This document shows positions 36,001-47,879 of a DNA stretch of 64,000 nucleotides, one piece after another. The position numbers and the translations under genes were made by a program. This DNA is from Pyrrhoderma lamaoense. Its lineage: Eukaryota; Basidiomycota; Agaricomycetes; Hymenochaetales; Hymenochaetaceae. The stretch spans positions 1 to 64,000 of the forward strand of contig NBAZ01000027.1 of assembly GCA_002794735.1 (NCBI GenBank), read 5' to 3'. The first letter of the stretch is position 1. Each line of letters starts with the position of its first letter. The notes under the pieces were generated by a model. The model saw only the letters and a list, made by a program, of their open reading frames with translations, was not told the DNA's origin and made no database searches.

Positions 36001-37404
36001 AGCGTTTATTTATGGGATATTCAAAAAGGCCAATTGATCAAGAGACTAGAAGGGCACACGTTGAAAGTAAAGTACGTTGCCTTTTCGCCCGATAGTCGTC
36101 TCTTTGCCTCGGGTTCTGAGGATGGAACGGTGAGAGTCTGGAATGTCGAGGGCACCCTAGTTGCTTGCAACGAGTACAGTGACAGCCTCCTGGAAAGTAT
36201 CTCGTCAGTCTCGTTCTCCCGGGATGGATTGCATTTTACCTCTACAAGTGATGATGCTCTCAAAACGTGGTATATCGACATTCACAGTCATAACCACGGT
36301 GCTAGTCGTAGTGGAACGTCATTGGCAGTGCCCACCGAATTTGAGGTCGAGAATGGCTTCCGGTCATTTGTCTATACGCCGGATGGAAAGAAGATCGCCT
36401 CGGCATCGTCAGACAAAAATATCCTTATTTGGGATGCTACTACCGGCGAGCAAGTGCTCGATTTACAAGGCCATTCCGCCTCGGCTGTGTCTATCAATTA
36501 CTCCCATGATGGATATCGTATCGTCTCTGCATCTAATTATGAGATAATTGTATGGAATGCTGAGACTGGCCAGGTCGCTTGTGGGCCGATTCATCAAGGT
36601 GCAACTAGTGTCTGTTTTTCTACTGATGGCAAGTGGCTTGCCTCGGCTTTGTCTACAATTGTTTATCTATGGGACGCATCATCTGGAAACCCTCTATTTC
36701 AAGCATGTCTTTCGACATATGTCAAATCCGTTGACTGCTTCCCGGCAACAAATAGCAAATTTATCGATTTTGCAACAACATCAAACGATGGGGCAATCAG
36801 AATTTGGTCCTTAAGTGAGGATTCGCGGCAGGGGGCATGGATGAATGATGATGGATGGCTAAAGAGGAATAAAAATGATTTACTCATCTGGACTCCCAAA
36901 AACCTCCGTCGCTCTTTGCTATATGGACCATGTATACGTACCTTGAACGCTCAATTTTCAACAGAAATAACATTCTCGGGATATGAAGGAGATAAATGGG
37001 TGGAATGCTTCCCCCACCCAAACGAGAAGGACGAATCTTCTGAAAATCCATCTTTATCTGCTCCTCCTTCTCCATTACCTCCTCCACCTTCATCATCCCC
37101 GCCGCCTTTGTTATCTCAGCAACCTTCATCAGGACCACGACCTCCATCGCCCCCGCTATCTTCTCCGCCCTCACCAGTTCCACCAGCAACTACAACCCCA
37201 TCTCCTCCACGACCTCATAGAAGTAATCTATCATCTATAGATCTTTTCCAGCTCATAGCACTACTTTATTACATGATCTTTATGATCTTTGTGGGCTTAG
37301 CTCTAATCGTTGTATTCTGTCTTATAGTCGCCTTGTTCCTTCTGATCGTTTCCATGAATCGTCCCTCCCCTACGCCTAATCTCATAGCCATCATTTACGT
37401 ATAG
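33053..37404 (+). CDS. NWD-6: intact class II NACHT-WD40 protein with Pro-rich stalk and C-terminal membrane segment
   Basis: Exons 33053-33140, 33207-33239 (33-nt micro-exon), 33295-34763, 34819-37404; all phases agree, giving 1391 aa. Leader MPVTQNGEGAHANFGTFND. NACHT: Walker A GGAGTGKST near residue 90, Walker B VLIILDALDECG near 190, RFLVTSRPESDI near 224, GGLFIWATTA near 283, YACRNWALHLREA. Residues ~590-1240 hold about 14 WD40 repeats, then DDGWLKRNKNDLLIWTP and ITFSGYEGDKWVECF. After this come a Ser/Pro-rich linker (~1270-1325), a basic spacer and a ~37-residue hydrophobic stretch (~1338-1376; LIALLYYMIFMIFVGLALIV...), with a 15-residue end. A single long helix or a hairpin is possible. 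There is no N-terminal signal peptide, so a tail-anchored cytosol-facing receptor is the natural reading (inference). Confidence 0.93.
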
Positions 37405-40193
37405 CTTACATGTATCTATCAATTCTGTTTGTTTTTTCTTTTCTTTTGAAACTAGCTCTGATATATTTGCGTTGTATGAGATAACAATTTATCAGCCTGA
37501 TTTTCATATGTAAAAATCAGATGCAAACATTCTTGGGGACATTCGAGCAGTGTCCCAGTCGTCAGGTTTCCATCAACTCTATGGTGGTGTATAGTAGCTC
37601 ACTACGGACAAAGTTAATCGATCTATATATATTAGAAACTACTTCTTATGCTCGGAACGAAGACCTCCAAGTTTTTCAGTGAAAACTGCTGCATCGATGT
37701 TTAGCTTTATTAAAGATATTATAGTCTAAAACGATTGTTATGCTTTCAAAGGCAGTTATTTACTCGCTAGTACCACTGTCCATAGAGGTCTCTAAGCGAC
37801 AAGTAGTCTCATTTTCCATATTACTCTGTTCGAAAGTTTTTGGTTCAATCTTCTCGCCGCCCAGATTTAAACGAAGTTCTTATAGTCTTCAGTTGAACGC
37901 GTGTTGGTTACTTGCTCACTGTTGGTCATACTATTCCCTTGTTCCAACACATGCTCCTTTTCATCATGATCATTTTTGTACTGTGCATCTAGTTACTTTC
38001 ATACCAGCTATCAGCTTGTACTCGTGTAGTACAATTATTTAAGAGCGCCAAAGAAGCAAAACCAATTTCTTTACTTATCGAAACTGAGAGTATTGTATAT
38101 TATAAGTTTCACTGATAATGTCGCTGAATCACATATTATGAGATATACTTTTAACGGATAATTACCGGTAGAGGGTTTAGGACATAGAAAGATAGATAGT
38201 CCTAAAAGGGGTCCAATCGACATTTTGACATCTGGCACGTTAGACAACAAACACTAACGGCGTCTATAGCAAACAATTCGTGTGCAAAATCATGATACTG
38301 AGCATTCCAAATATATAGAATACTCGGTCTCTTCCAGAGATAACAGCCAGACCCTCATAAAGTCATTGATAAGTACACAAATAGACTAATCTTTATTTTT
38401 CGTACGTTTTTTTTAATGTTACTACATTCACTAAGTTTGACATCCACTCTTGCATTTCAAGCGATATTATGCATTACTTTCATGAATTACATTACTTGTT
38501 AACATGACGCAGAGGTACTTCTACTTAAACCATATGAGCATCAACTGGTATGTGAGATAATTTGGTAATAGACCCCTGAATATGTTCAGACTCAGAACCT
38601 CGGAGTTTATCAAGTTACTTCGAGCGCCTATGCATAGTAGTCCGAGGCTCAGCGATACGTTAGAACCGACCACATTGTATTGAAAGAGATTATGACCAGA
38701 GTTATTCAATGAAATTTATATGCTAGATAAGGTTGCAACTCAATAAAGACACAGACGCCGGTACGGGTATAGAACTGGAGTAAGATACTCTTGGACAGGA
38801 GCATGCCCAGGGCGCTTTCAAGGAAAAGTTATACCTGTATACTCGAGAAAAGGGTATGATGCGAGACAGAGAGAAGTTACATGTACTCAAATGTGGATAA
38901 CAATATGACGTCTGCACGCATGCGAAGACTGAGTTGAGAGTAGGAACTAATAAGGCCTAATAGGCAACTTTTTAATTGGGGGATATCGACGTCTCATTTG
39001 AATCCCGTTCCGGTGCCTTCACCTCATTGATGTAAGACAATTACAGGAAGTTAGTCCCTCATTGAGATACTATTGTTTGTTTATTTGTTTATTTGATTGT
39101 TAAGAGTATGTGGGACTTTTTCTGTAACTCCAGAGGAACTCGTAATATGCGACTGTTTTGCACGTGCTTCTTTTTTTATACTTTTCTGAATGCGGCGCGA
39201 CACTTTCCTTTTCATGTCTCATACTAACCTCAGACTTGTATCATTTTCTTTTCAACTAAAGAATTTGAATGGTAGCATAATGCCTCGTGTATAAGTGAGA
39301 CTCACGTATAGCAAAAACTAATTCGGAACTAGACCCCGTATCATTTCCTGTGCACTAGACGCTTAGGTTGAAGATACCCTCCGGCTCAAGGAGCTTCTAA
39401 AAAATTATACCGCTTTAGAGCAATGACTACTTTATAGATAAGACCCACACGCGCCTCTATATTCTTATACACCATAGGGGACTTGGTTTGTAAGGCTTCT
39501 AAAAACCGCACAACTTCAGTAGAACTTCCATTTCAGTGTGAACCAGTGCTAACTCTAACATTGAGTCACAGCTCCAACACGACCTTTCGAATCGATCAGA
39601 CACTTTACAATTGGTTTAATGATAACTACTTACGGAATCACTGAGCTTCTCTTTTCCCTCGTGTTAAATTGTGGTTCTATAATGTTAGATGGATATCTCA
39701 CAGTGTATAGATAATAGTATCACCTGAACTAGAGATGCATTCCCTCGAATTGTATTCTTCGCAGGGTATATATACATCAAGGTCCGCCATACGTCTTTAT
39801 GCTCGTGGCATCTTAGTTCCTATGCCCGTGCTGAGTTCTCTCCCCCTTTCCTGCCAACGTCAACATACTACTACATTCTGAAAGGTCAGACTGTATTCCA
39901 TAGCCCACTCCTTGATGATACTGAACATTATCATTATCTTTTTTAGTTTCGCACGCTTATCTTATGGACTTCTGGCAAAATAGGCCTCTCCCTCTGAGAC
40001 TATTCAGAGAGCTAAACTTATGTATGAGAGTTAGGCTTAACGAGAGAAGGAAGAGGCCTAGAGTTGTCCATCGGAATAGGTCACCTATATGGGATCGATC
40101 GTTCCCTATGTGAGTTTACGAATTGACGTGCTCCGGCTCTCTTGAATACTTGCTAACTAACAGATCAACTCCAGGCATGCGAAAAATGATGTA
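37405..40193. other. Gene-free spacer
   Basis: About 2.8 kb of AT-rich DNA after NWD-6. Short ORFs (longest ~100 codons at 37740-38042) show no family resemblance. No element core was found. Confidence 0.5.
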
Positions 40194-40706
40194 TTGTTAG
40201 TAAACGTTGAAGTGATCGATAATGCAGGAAAGAATGTGCATGTACATGTACATATTGGATATGGTCAACTGAAGTTACTCGTTGACTGGCCATGGGACGA
40301 AAACGTAAAGAATCTCGGCTCCGCTTCAGATGGATCCTTCATCTGGGCAACGACGTCCTCCAGTGCTGTTTCCCAAAATACACCAAGTCATATAACTTGC
40401 CTTATCCTATTGCCAAGTGGTACAATCACAGAGAAAAGAATTATCGTCTCCTCATCTTACAACAGGTCAGATAAGTTATGGCGCGTGTTACGTGGTCAAG
40501 TAGATGGGAAACCCCTAGTAGGCCACTCCGAGCTTGTTGAAACTACTCCCACCCTTCTCCTTGAACCATACGCTGGACACACAAAAGGTGTTAACTCAGT
40601 GGCTTTCTTCCCTGATGACATAGTCTTAACTTCTGGATCTGAAGATATAACTTGTCCGCTTGAAAATACAGCGAATCTTGCATCGACCATTTTATATCAA
40701 GTTTGA
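40194..40706 (+). pseudogene. Compressed NWD relic
   Basis: One open frame contains DWPWDENVKNLGSASDGSFIW, the NACHT-distal motif (compare DWPWEENMRKL...NGLFIWA in NWD-2). Soon after come GQVDGKPLVGHSE and YAGHTKGVNSVAFFPDD...TSGSED, which belong to WD40 blades. In intact genes these motifs lie hundreds of residues apart, so most of the gene has been deleted. It is the rightmost NWD trace in the window. Confidence 0.75.
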
Positions 40707-41558
40707 CTTGTTGGATCGATTGCTTGGCAGGTGTTGATGTTGATTTGTTGTTGATAGGAGGTGGTTGTGGTGGTAGTGTTAGCGGTATGGATTGAAGGGA
40801 AGTGAAGTGAAGTAGAGATATCAGTGAGGTACGTATAAAATCTACCGACACATATAGAAAGCATATACTTCCGCACGCGTTCCAGGGTTGTCTATCGCCC
40901 CCCCCCCCTTCCCTTCCCTCAAAATGATTTTTTTTTCTTTGAAATAAGTGATAAATGCGAGATGCGAGATGCGAGATACAAGACGGGACTTGGATGAGGG
41001 CACACACATGACCCCCACTAGACCCCCTTGAGAACGTCCAGATAGGCGACTGGAACGCGTATGGAAGTATATGTAGAATATGTGTCGGTGGATTTTATAT
41101 GTGTGTTATTGGTTGGTTGGTTGGCTGGTTAGTTGATGAAGGGGTAAGGGGTGGTGAGGGTTTTTCTTTTCCAATTGTGTGTTCATTGTCATTGGTTTTT
41201 TTTTTGGTGTTACTCTGTATGTACAATGTACAAGTACATGTACGCCCTTTCTGTGGTGTTATCGTGTAGCTATGTAGTTTTTAAAAGCGAATTAAATACA
41301 TTTGTTGGTTTTTCTTTATTGTTATTGATGCATCTTTATATTATCGAAGGGCCTTACATTATATACATAAATGGTACGCGAGAAGATGATATAAAGTTGA
41401 TAAAGTTTAGTATTGACACGTAGGTTGAGGGACCTTAAGACCTAAAACAAGTAACAAATGACAAGAAAGTGATGATTGCATTGAAACAAGTCGCAAGGGC
41501 TACCTTCTAGCTAACTGCTAATACTAATACTAATAAAACATTGAACAATAAACAATAA

Positions 41559-41666
41559 ACATTGAACATTGAACGTTGAACATTGAACGTTGAACATTGA
41601 ACATTGAACGTTGAACATTGAACATTGAACGTTGAACATTGAACATTGAACATTGAACATTGAACA
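41559..41666. repeat. 7-bp tandem repeat CATTGAA/CGTTGAA
   Basis: About 15 copies of a 7-bp unit alternating between CATTGAA and CGTTGAA. It lies between the GH35 stop codon and the NWD relic. ORFs reading MFNVQCS repeats across it are by-products of the repeat. Confidence 0.85.
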
Positions 41667-41858
41667 TAAAACACAAGATAACAAACAACACAAATAAGAG
41701 CATGATGACAAGATAGGGTTCAATAACCCACACGGGGTTTTCTTATTTCTTTTCTTTTTCTTTATATTTTTCTGCTCTTTTCTTTTATCTCTCCTTTTTC
41801 CTTTATGGTTTTTCGGTGTTTTGGCTTTATTTCCCATTTAATACCAAGTCCCTCCAAG

Positions 41859-44402
41859 CTAAGCCAAAGCCAAACGTTCACCGAACCCGGGATTGTTAAC
41901 CGTTATATCACCCACGCCACCTTCGAGGTAGCCGTCTAGAGAGAGCTCGAGTGTCGGTGCGACTGTTACTCCTGCGCTGTTAGGAAGCATTGACCAGAGT
42001 GCTACTGCCACGGTACTGTATAGAATGATTTATGAATAGAATGGGGGTGAGTATTTGAAGTGAAGTGAAGTAGATAGAGGGCGATGGGGAGTAGAGGTGG
42101 GGTAATTACAAGAAAAAAGAAGGAGAATGTTAAAGTGATAAGTGATAAAAACAAAACGTACTTTTCGCCTCTATAATCCAGTATCCCCTCATGAACCGGG
42201 AACTTTGTCTGAGGGCCCAAGTTCCCCACACGCTTACCCATCATCCACCCGTTCACGAACAAGATCGCTCTATAAGGGATTTCCTCTCCCTGACTCTCGC
42301 TATCAAAGACGAAACTGATAGGGGCGTCGACACCCTTGGGGATGGATAGGTTAAAGGTGGTGACGAAGAAGCCTATGCCTGGTTGACCGTCGTTTGGGAG
42401 ACCGGATGAGAGGTTTCGGGGTGTCCAGGTTGTTGTGGGGAAGTTGGGGAGGTGCCAGCCTTGGCGTTCGCCGAAGAGACCGCCTTCGTTGACTATTCCT
42501 CTTGTTTTGTCTGGGAAACTATGAGAGGATGGAGGGGATATGTGTATAAGTTGGATAAGCGGATGAATGGATGAGTGGATAGGTTGATGAGTAGATAAGT
42601 GGCTATAATATGAGGGGATGCGAAATCGTACTTACTTTGTATACCCGCCTACTTTTCCCTGGACTTTCCATTCTCCAAACTCGCCGTCGTTAAGCTTGAA
42701 ACCACGTACCCCTCTAGGGGACTTGGAAGAATCAGGATCTGCACCTGTTTATCCGATATGAAAACATCGTGATCATAACAATAATCATATCAGTATCAAA
42801 ATCAATAAATCATTATTAAGAGAATTAGAGTTAGAATAAGGATTAGGATTGGGATAAAGGGAAACCGGGAGAAGCTAAGCTATATGTACTTGAATTGGGA
42901 CTTACCGTCTGTCTCGTTTAAGCCCATGTTATCCTACGTTATAAAGTATTAATTTTTTTTATAAAGAATAGCCACCAATAAAAAAAGAGAGAGGGGGGGA
43001 GGCGGAACGTACTTGTACGATTGTAATAACATTATCTTGACCGATCCGGACTGACCCTTCTGGGAAGACGAACCGCTCGTCTGTCTCTTCGATCGTGTTT
43101 CGGTCGTTTGTCGAGCTGAGAATTTTGTTATGTAGAGTAGGCGTTAGTTTTAGTATATCATGTGTGTATAAATCGAGATATATGTGGGTGGGTGTGGGTG
43201 TAGGTGTGCGCATCTCCTTTGATGAGAAAGGGACGAGGGACGAGGGGACGAGGGACGAAGAGACGAAGAAGTTAAGAATATACTGACTTTCCAAAGGACG
43301 TGTTTAAGAAAACGTCGTTCAACCATACGCTTGCTGCGAATGCTAAAGTTTCCATGAAATCAGTTATTCAAATTCAAGTATAAGATTTAAAGTATTAGAT
43401 TTAAGTGTTAAGTTTAGGTTCAAGTTCAGTAATTAGGTTTAAAGATTTAGGTGTAATTAAGTGAACCGAGAGACGTTTTCCTTTGTTCTCAGATTCTGAA
43501 TTAGAAGTTAGAAGTTAGTAATTAACAATTCCTTACCTTCACCGCCGTTTATTGATAAGTTCACGGACGTCTCCGAACCAGTTCCATTAAAGTGGCCTCT
43601 CCATAGTACGACGTTCTCGCAACTACATGTACACAGGATACAATCAATTTCAATAGCATAATTTGAATGGTATCATCCACACAGCCAAAAGTCATGATTG
43701 TCAACAACAAAAACGTAAAAAAGGTTAAATGAGAGTGATGGGGGACACGTACAATCCATAATCACATCCATATAAAACTCGTCCGTCTCCGTAGTAAGGC
43801 TTAAACGGACTATTCGTGCTCGTCTTGTTAGCGCTCACCCAGTCGCTATCGTCGAATTCGGGTTTGATCTCGGGTAAGCTGTCTGCGAACTTCCAGCCGC
43901 TTAGTGTGGGTAGGGAGGTGGAGATGGAGGATAGGGAGCTGCGGAGGGATAGGGTCCCTGTGAATTTTCTGGTGCCGGCGGAAGTACCGTCAAGAGAAGA
44001 AGAAGAGGAGGAGGAGGAGAGGAGGACAAGGAGGGACGACGACCCCGTTCCAGTATATACTACTCACTGATTCCGGAGCGAACACGGTGAGCGTGACGTC
44101 CTCACTAAGGTCCCCTCTCAAGAAGAGCGTCGTCCCATCTTTGGAGATGGACGCGTTTCGGACGAGGTACGGACCGCCGACGAGGATGGAGGAGTTTGTA
44201 CCGAATTGCCAGTAGTTCTTGAAGTCGGAGGTTTGGTCCCCTGCGCCTACGCTTGAGGAGGAAGGGAGGAGGGGAGAGAAGAAGGAACCTGCTGTGTCTG
44301 TGTCGCTGAATAGAACCAGCTGGGTATCGGATTCGAAAATGGTGATGAGGCCGGTGACGTTCCCCAGAATACCTATCGTCATTAATCCGCTTGGGTTACC
44401 GC

Positions 44403-44433
<31 letters not shown>

Positions 44434-47400
44434 AGTGGTGGTGAAGATGATGACGATGATGAGGGCGGTGATGAAGATGATGCTGATGGTTCTGGAGATA
44501 CCTGAACACGAGCATCATTCGTCAAACTCACAGACGACTCGTTCTTCGAGGTTAAGTACAACGCGAACTCGTGTTCTTGGTCCGAGTCGCCTGTTAGGAA
44601 GATGACGTCCCTCGAGCCGATCTGGCCTGCGAAGAAGATCGTGGCTGTTGAGTAGAGGAGGCGGGAAGGGGTTTGGATGAGGAAGAGGAGGAAGAGGAAG
44701 AGCCGAAGGTGTAGTCCGTGATGATGACTTTAGATTGACGTCCCGAGAGAGTGATGGAAGAGACGATTCGGGGTAGAGTGAACGTCCCGTTCGAGGTAGA
44801 TACGTCCAACGAGAACTCGGTCCGCGCTCTATCTCATCCACACCTTTCTTTGTTAGAACTCTTATACATAAAACACACTATATGGGTTGGGGTTGTAATC
44901 CCGGGGAGGGGGAGGGAGAAAGAGAGAGAGGAGAGGAGACTTACGTCGAAGTCGAGTCTGTCTGTCTTGCGATATAAAACCCCGCTCCTGTATCAGGATT
45001 CGACAAGAAAACGACGAACGCGTCTGGGTTGGAGACATTCACGACGGCGCTTGATGATGATGTTGATGGTGACGAGCTGCTGTTCCCCACCCAGTCTGTC
45101 TTGTAGAAATCGGGCGAGCTCCGGAGGAAGATCCCTTGTCGTTTGAGTTCCGAGTACTTGGGTGCTAGTAACCTGTTTTCTTGGATTGAGCTTCCGTAGT
45201 CGTATGACGCTAGGGAAGGATGAAAGGATGAGAGATGGGACGTGTGGGAGTCGTTAGTTTCGTATTCATTCTTTTCTTTTCTTTTTCTAACTTGGATAGG
45301 ATTAGGATTTTGATACTTAACTGTATACACCATGAAAAGGTATAGACCCCCAAGAAGTCCCACTACATATAAAACGCAAAGATAAGCTTTATAAAAAAGG
45401 AGTAATAATTTAAGGGGCGAGAAAAAGACACAGACCCATAAACCATATAATAATTAACGAGCTTAACGTTCGCAGCCCAGAGCGTTTTATAGAACACGTC
45501 TTCAAAGTCGGATCCAGTTAGGATCTGGCAGTTTGGATAGCCGGGAGCTGTTGGGCCCCATGCGTCGAAGGCGCCTCCTTGGAACTGGTTTGATGTGATG
45601 AAGAAGAAGGTGAGTGAGTGAGTGAGTGAGTGGGTTGTGTGTTTTGGATGAGGTGGGGATGGGATTGAGATGAGGTGGGATGGAGAGGAGAGGAGAGGAA
45701 CACGTTATTTGCACTGCATTAGGACGGACTTGGACTTGGACTTGTAAACTTACTTCTGGATATAGAACGGCTGACTTGGGTTCGTTCCTATATACCAATA
45801 CAGAATAATAAGTCAAGAAAGCACTTGCTCTTGCATACTAATGTACCTACGTACCTATGTGGTAGTCATGATAATTACTTGTGACGGGTCTCCACGTCTC
45901 GGGATTTGAGCAGTCAAACCCTGGGGTAGGAGTCGAGTCTTGTTTGGCGAAAGTTGGGAGATAGTAAAAAATAGTAATGTGGTTTCTCAGTTGCGGAACA
46001 TTATATTTTAGACGTTAGAGATTGGCGTACCCGTAGATATCAACTGCACCCTACAATCCAATAAATTTCAATTATATATATATATGATTTTATATTGAAA
46101 AAAAAAACAAGAAAAAAAAAAAATCACACGTACAGTCCCATTAACAAAATTCTTGCCTTCCCCGGGATCGTTGTAAGTTAAGGGAACGACGATACCTCCG
46201 CCCTGTACGTATCCTCGAGTTCTTGGAAGTACTCTCGGTTTCCGACCCCACTTTGGAAGTACTCGTTATCTTGGGGGGAATGGGAATGGGTTGAGATGGG
46301 GATGGTTAGGGTCGTGTGTTTATGCTTTATGTATGTATGCGAGAAAAGAGGAAAAAGGAGAGAGGGAAAGAAAAGAGAGAGAAAAGAGGGAAAAAGTAAA
46401 GATGACTCACCGATTTGGATAGCTAAACAACAACCACCGAAAAAAAAAAAACATTAACCCTGATTGTAAGACTTATACAAAAGTTGACGGCAAACGGAAA
46501 CAGACCAATGACCGCCCCCCCATCGTAACCTGATTCAACCTAGTTCGGTCAATGACGGCGTTGATATAGTCTATCCACGCATCGTGATAGTCAGACGCGT
46601 TCGTGCGTAGTTTGCCTGATACTTCGGAGGTGGCCCAGTGCGCGATCCCTCCTGCTGTTGTTTCTGCGTTTATGTATGGGCCTGTTTGGGTTGGGTGTGT
46701 GTTTGTGTGTATGGTAGGGGGGGGGGTGAGTGAGTGAGTGTGGTTTATATTTTTTTTGGATTTGGATTTGGGTTTATATATATAAATATGTATACTTAAT
46801 AAACTTAGATATAGGAGACGTTTTTTGGCGTACCTGGTCTCAAGACGATCCATATCCCTGTCGCTTTGGCTGCTTCGTAGAGAGGTTCTAAAGCCCTGAT
46901 ACCGTCAAAGTCTATCACGCCTCTTGATGGGTTTATGGATCCCCCTTGATTGTTAATCATCATTAGTGAGTATGCTAGTTTATATGTGGAGACAGAGTTT
47001 TCTTGTTTTGTTTTTTTTTGGAGGGGAAGGGGAGGAGGAGGAAACGTACAATGTAAGTAGACGCTAATCGCATTTAGACCTGCCGCCTTTATTTTCTCGA
47101 GTATGTCAAGCCATAGAGAGGGGACGGGGAGACGGTAGGTGTGGAATTCACCGGAGCTTTATTTTATTCCATTTATTTTTTGTTTTTATTTTTATTTTTA
47201 TTTTTATTTTTTATTTTTGAGGTTTTTATTGTTGAGGACGGTAAAGTAGGAAAGTTAGATTAAGAAATTAGTTCTTAGTTCTTGTATGTGATTTTTAAGA
47301 TCTAAAAGAAATTGATTCGTACTGGATGAACACCCGTTGACCTTTTACTATCAGACTGTACTGGTCCCATCGGACTTGATCGGTCAAGCCGTTTGAAGAG

Positions 47401-47563
47401 AGCGAGGTCGTCTGTTGCGTTTGTGTTTGCGTTTGTGTTTGGCGTTTTGAAGTCAGGGTGAATCCGAGCTTGAGCTGGATGCGGGTGAGCAACATGAAAG
47501 GAGTAAGAAGATGGAAGCTAGGAGAGCTGAAGATATCCAGCGGAGTTTCGTGTTTCTACCCAT
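41859..47563 (-). CDS. Secreted GH35 beta-galactosidase, multi-exon
   Basis: An N-terminal signal peptide (RWISSALLASIFLLLSCC) starts at 47563. Then, needing one restored C in the run at 47456-47458, come RWDQYSLIVKGQRVFI, SGEFHTYRLPVPSLWL (47.1 kb), DFDGIRALEPLYEAAK, GPYINAETTAGGIAHWATSE and NQVTMGG. The acid/base motif AIQIDNEYFQ is assembled over three exons, the middle one only 12 nt. The nucleophile motif YPEFQGGAFDAWG spans another junction (about 45.8-45.6 kb). SYDYGSSIQENR and the C-terminal jelly-roll LFVNGWMMGKRV...GPQTKFPVHEGILDYRGE follow; stop at 41859-41861. At least a dozen exons; I have not fixed every boundary. Family role: extracellular release of terminal beta-galactose from polysaccharides such as galactan or xyloglucan. 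A G7 run at 46515-46521 also seems one base short. Confidence 0.9.
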
Positions 47564-47879
47564 GTTGGGGTCGACGCTTTCAAGCTTCGAGGTGTCTGGT
47601 ATTGGTTGTATTGTCAGTCTTGGTCTTTGGGATGTATAAAGTGATAGTCACAGTGGTATGGGTAACGTACCGAGCTTGAAGTGGGCGAACGAGGATTCGT
47701 TCGGTGCATGCTGTTCCTCTAAATACTGTTTCCGGAGCGCACTCTCATCAGAAGAAGAAGACGTCACTGAACTATGGGTTATTTTATTTTGCGAAGACAT
47801 TGAGCATGGCCTCCTAGCTGATCTTGTGATTCAAACCAAAGGCCCGCTTTATTTCTTTTCGTGACGAAGGAAGCTTGCT

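Noticed and set aside
36884..37240. Minus-strand and alternative-frame ORFs over the proline-rich stalk of NWD-6
   Set aside because: They arise from the CCT/TCA-rich stalk codons. The NWD-6 frame has full exon-phase support.
37740..38042. 100-codon plus-strand ORF
   Set aside because: No recognisable motif, isolated in AT-rich DNA, no splice-linked neighbours.
38990..39025. TTTGAATCCCGTTCC resembling a tRNA T-arm
   Set aside because: No acceptor or anticodon stem could be fitted around it on either strand.
41511..41837. ORFs with repeated MFNVQCS sequence
   Set aside because: They are translations of the 7-bp tandem repeat in frame, with no other gene evidence.
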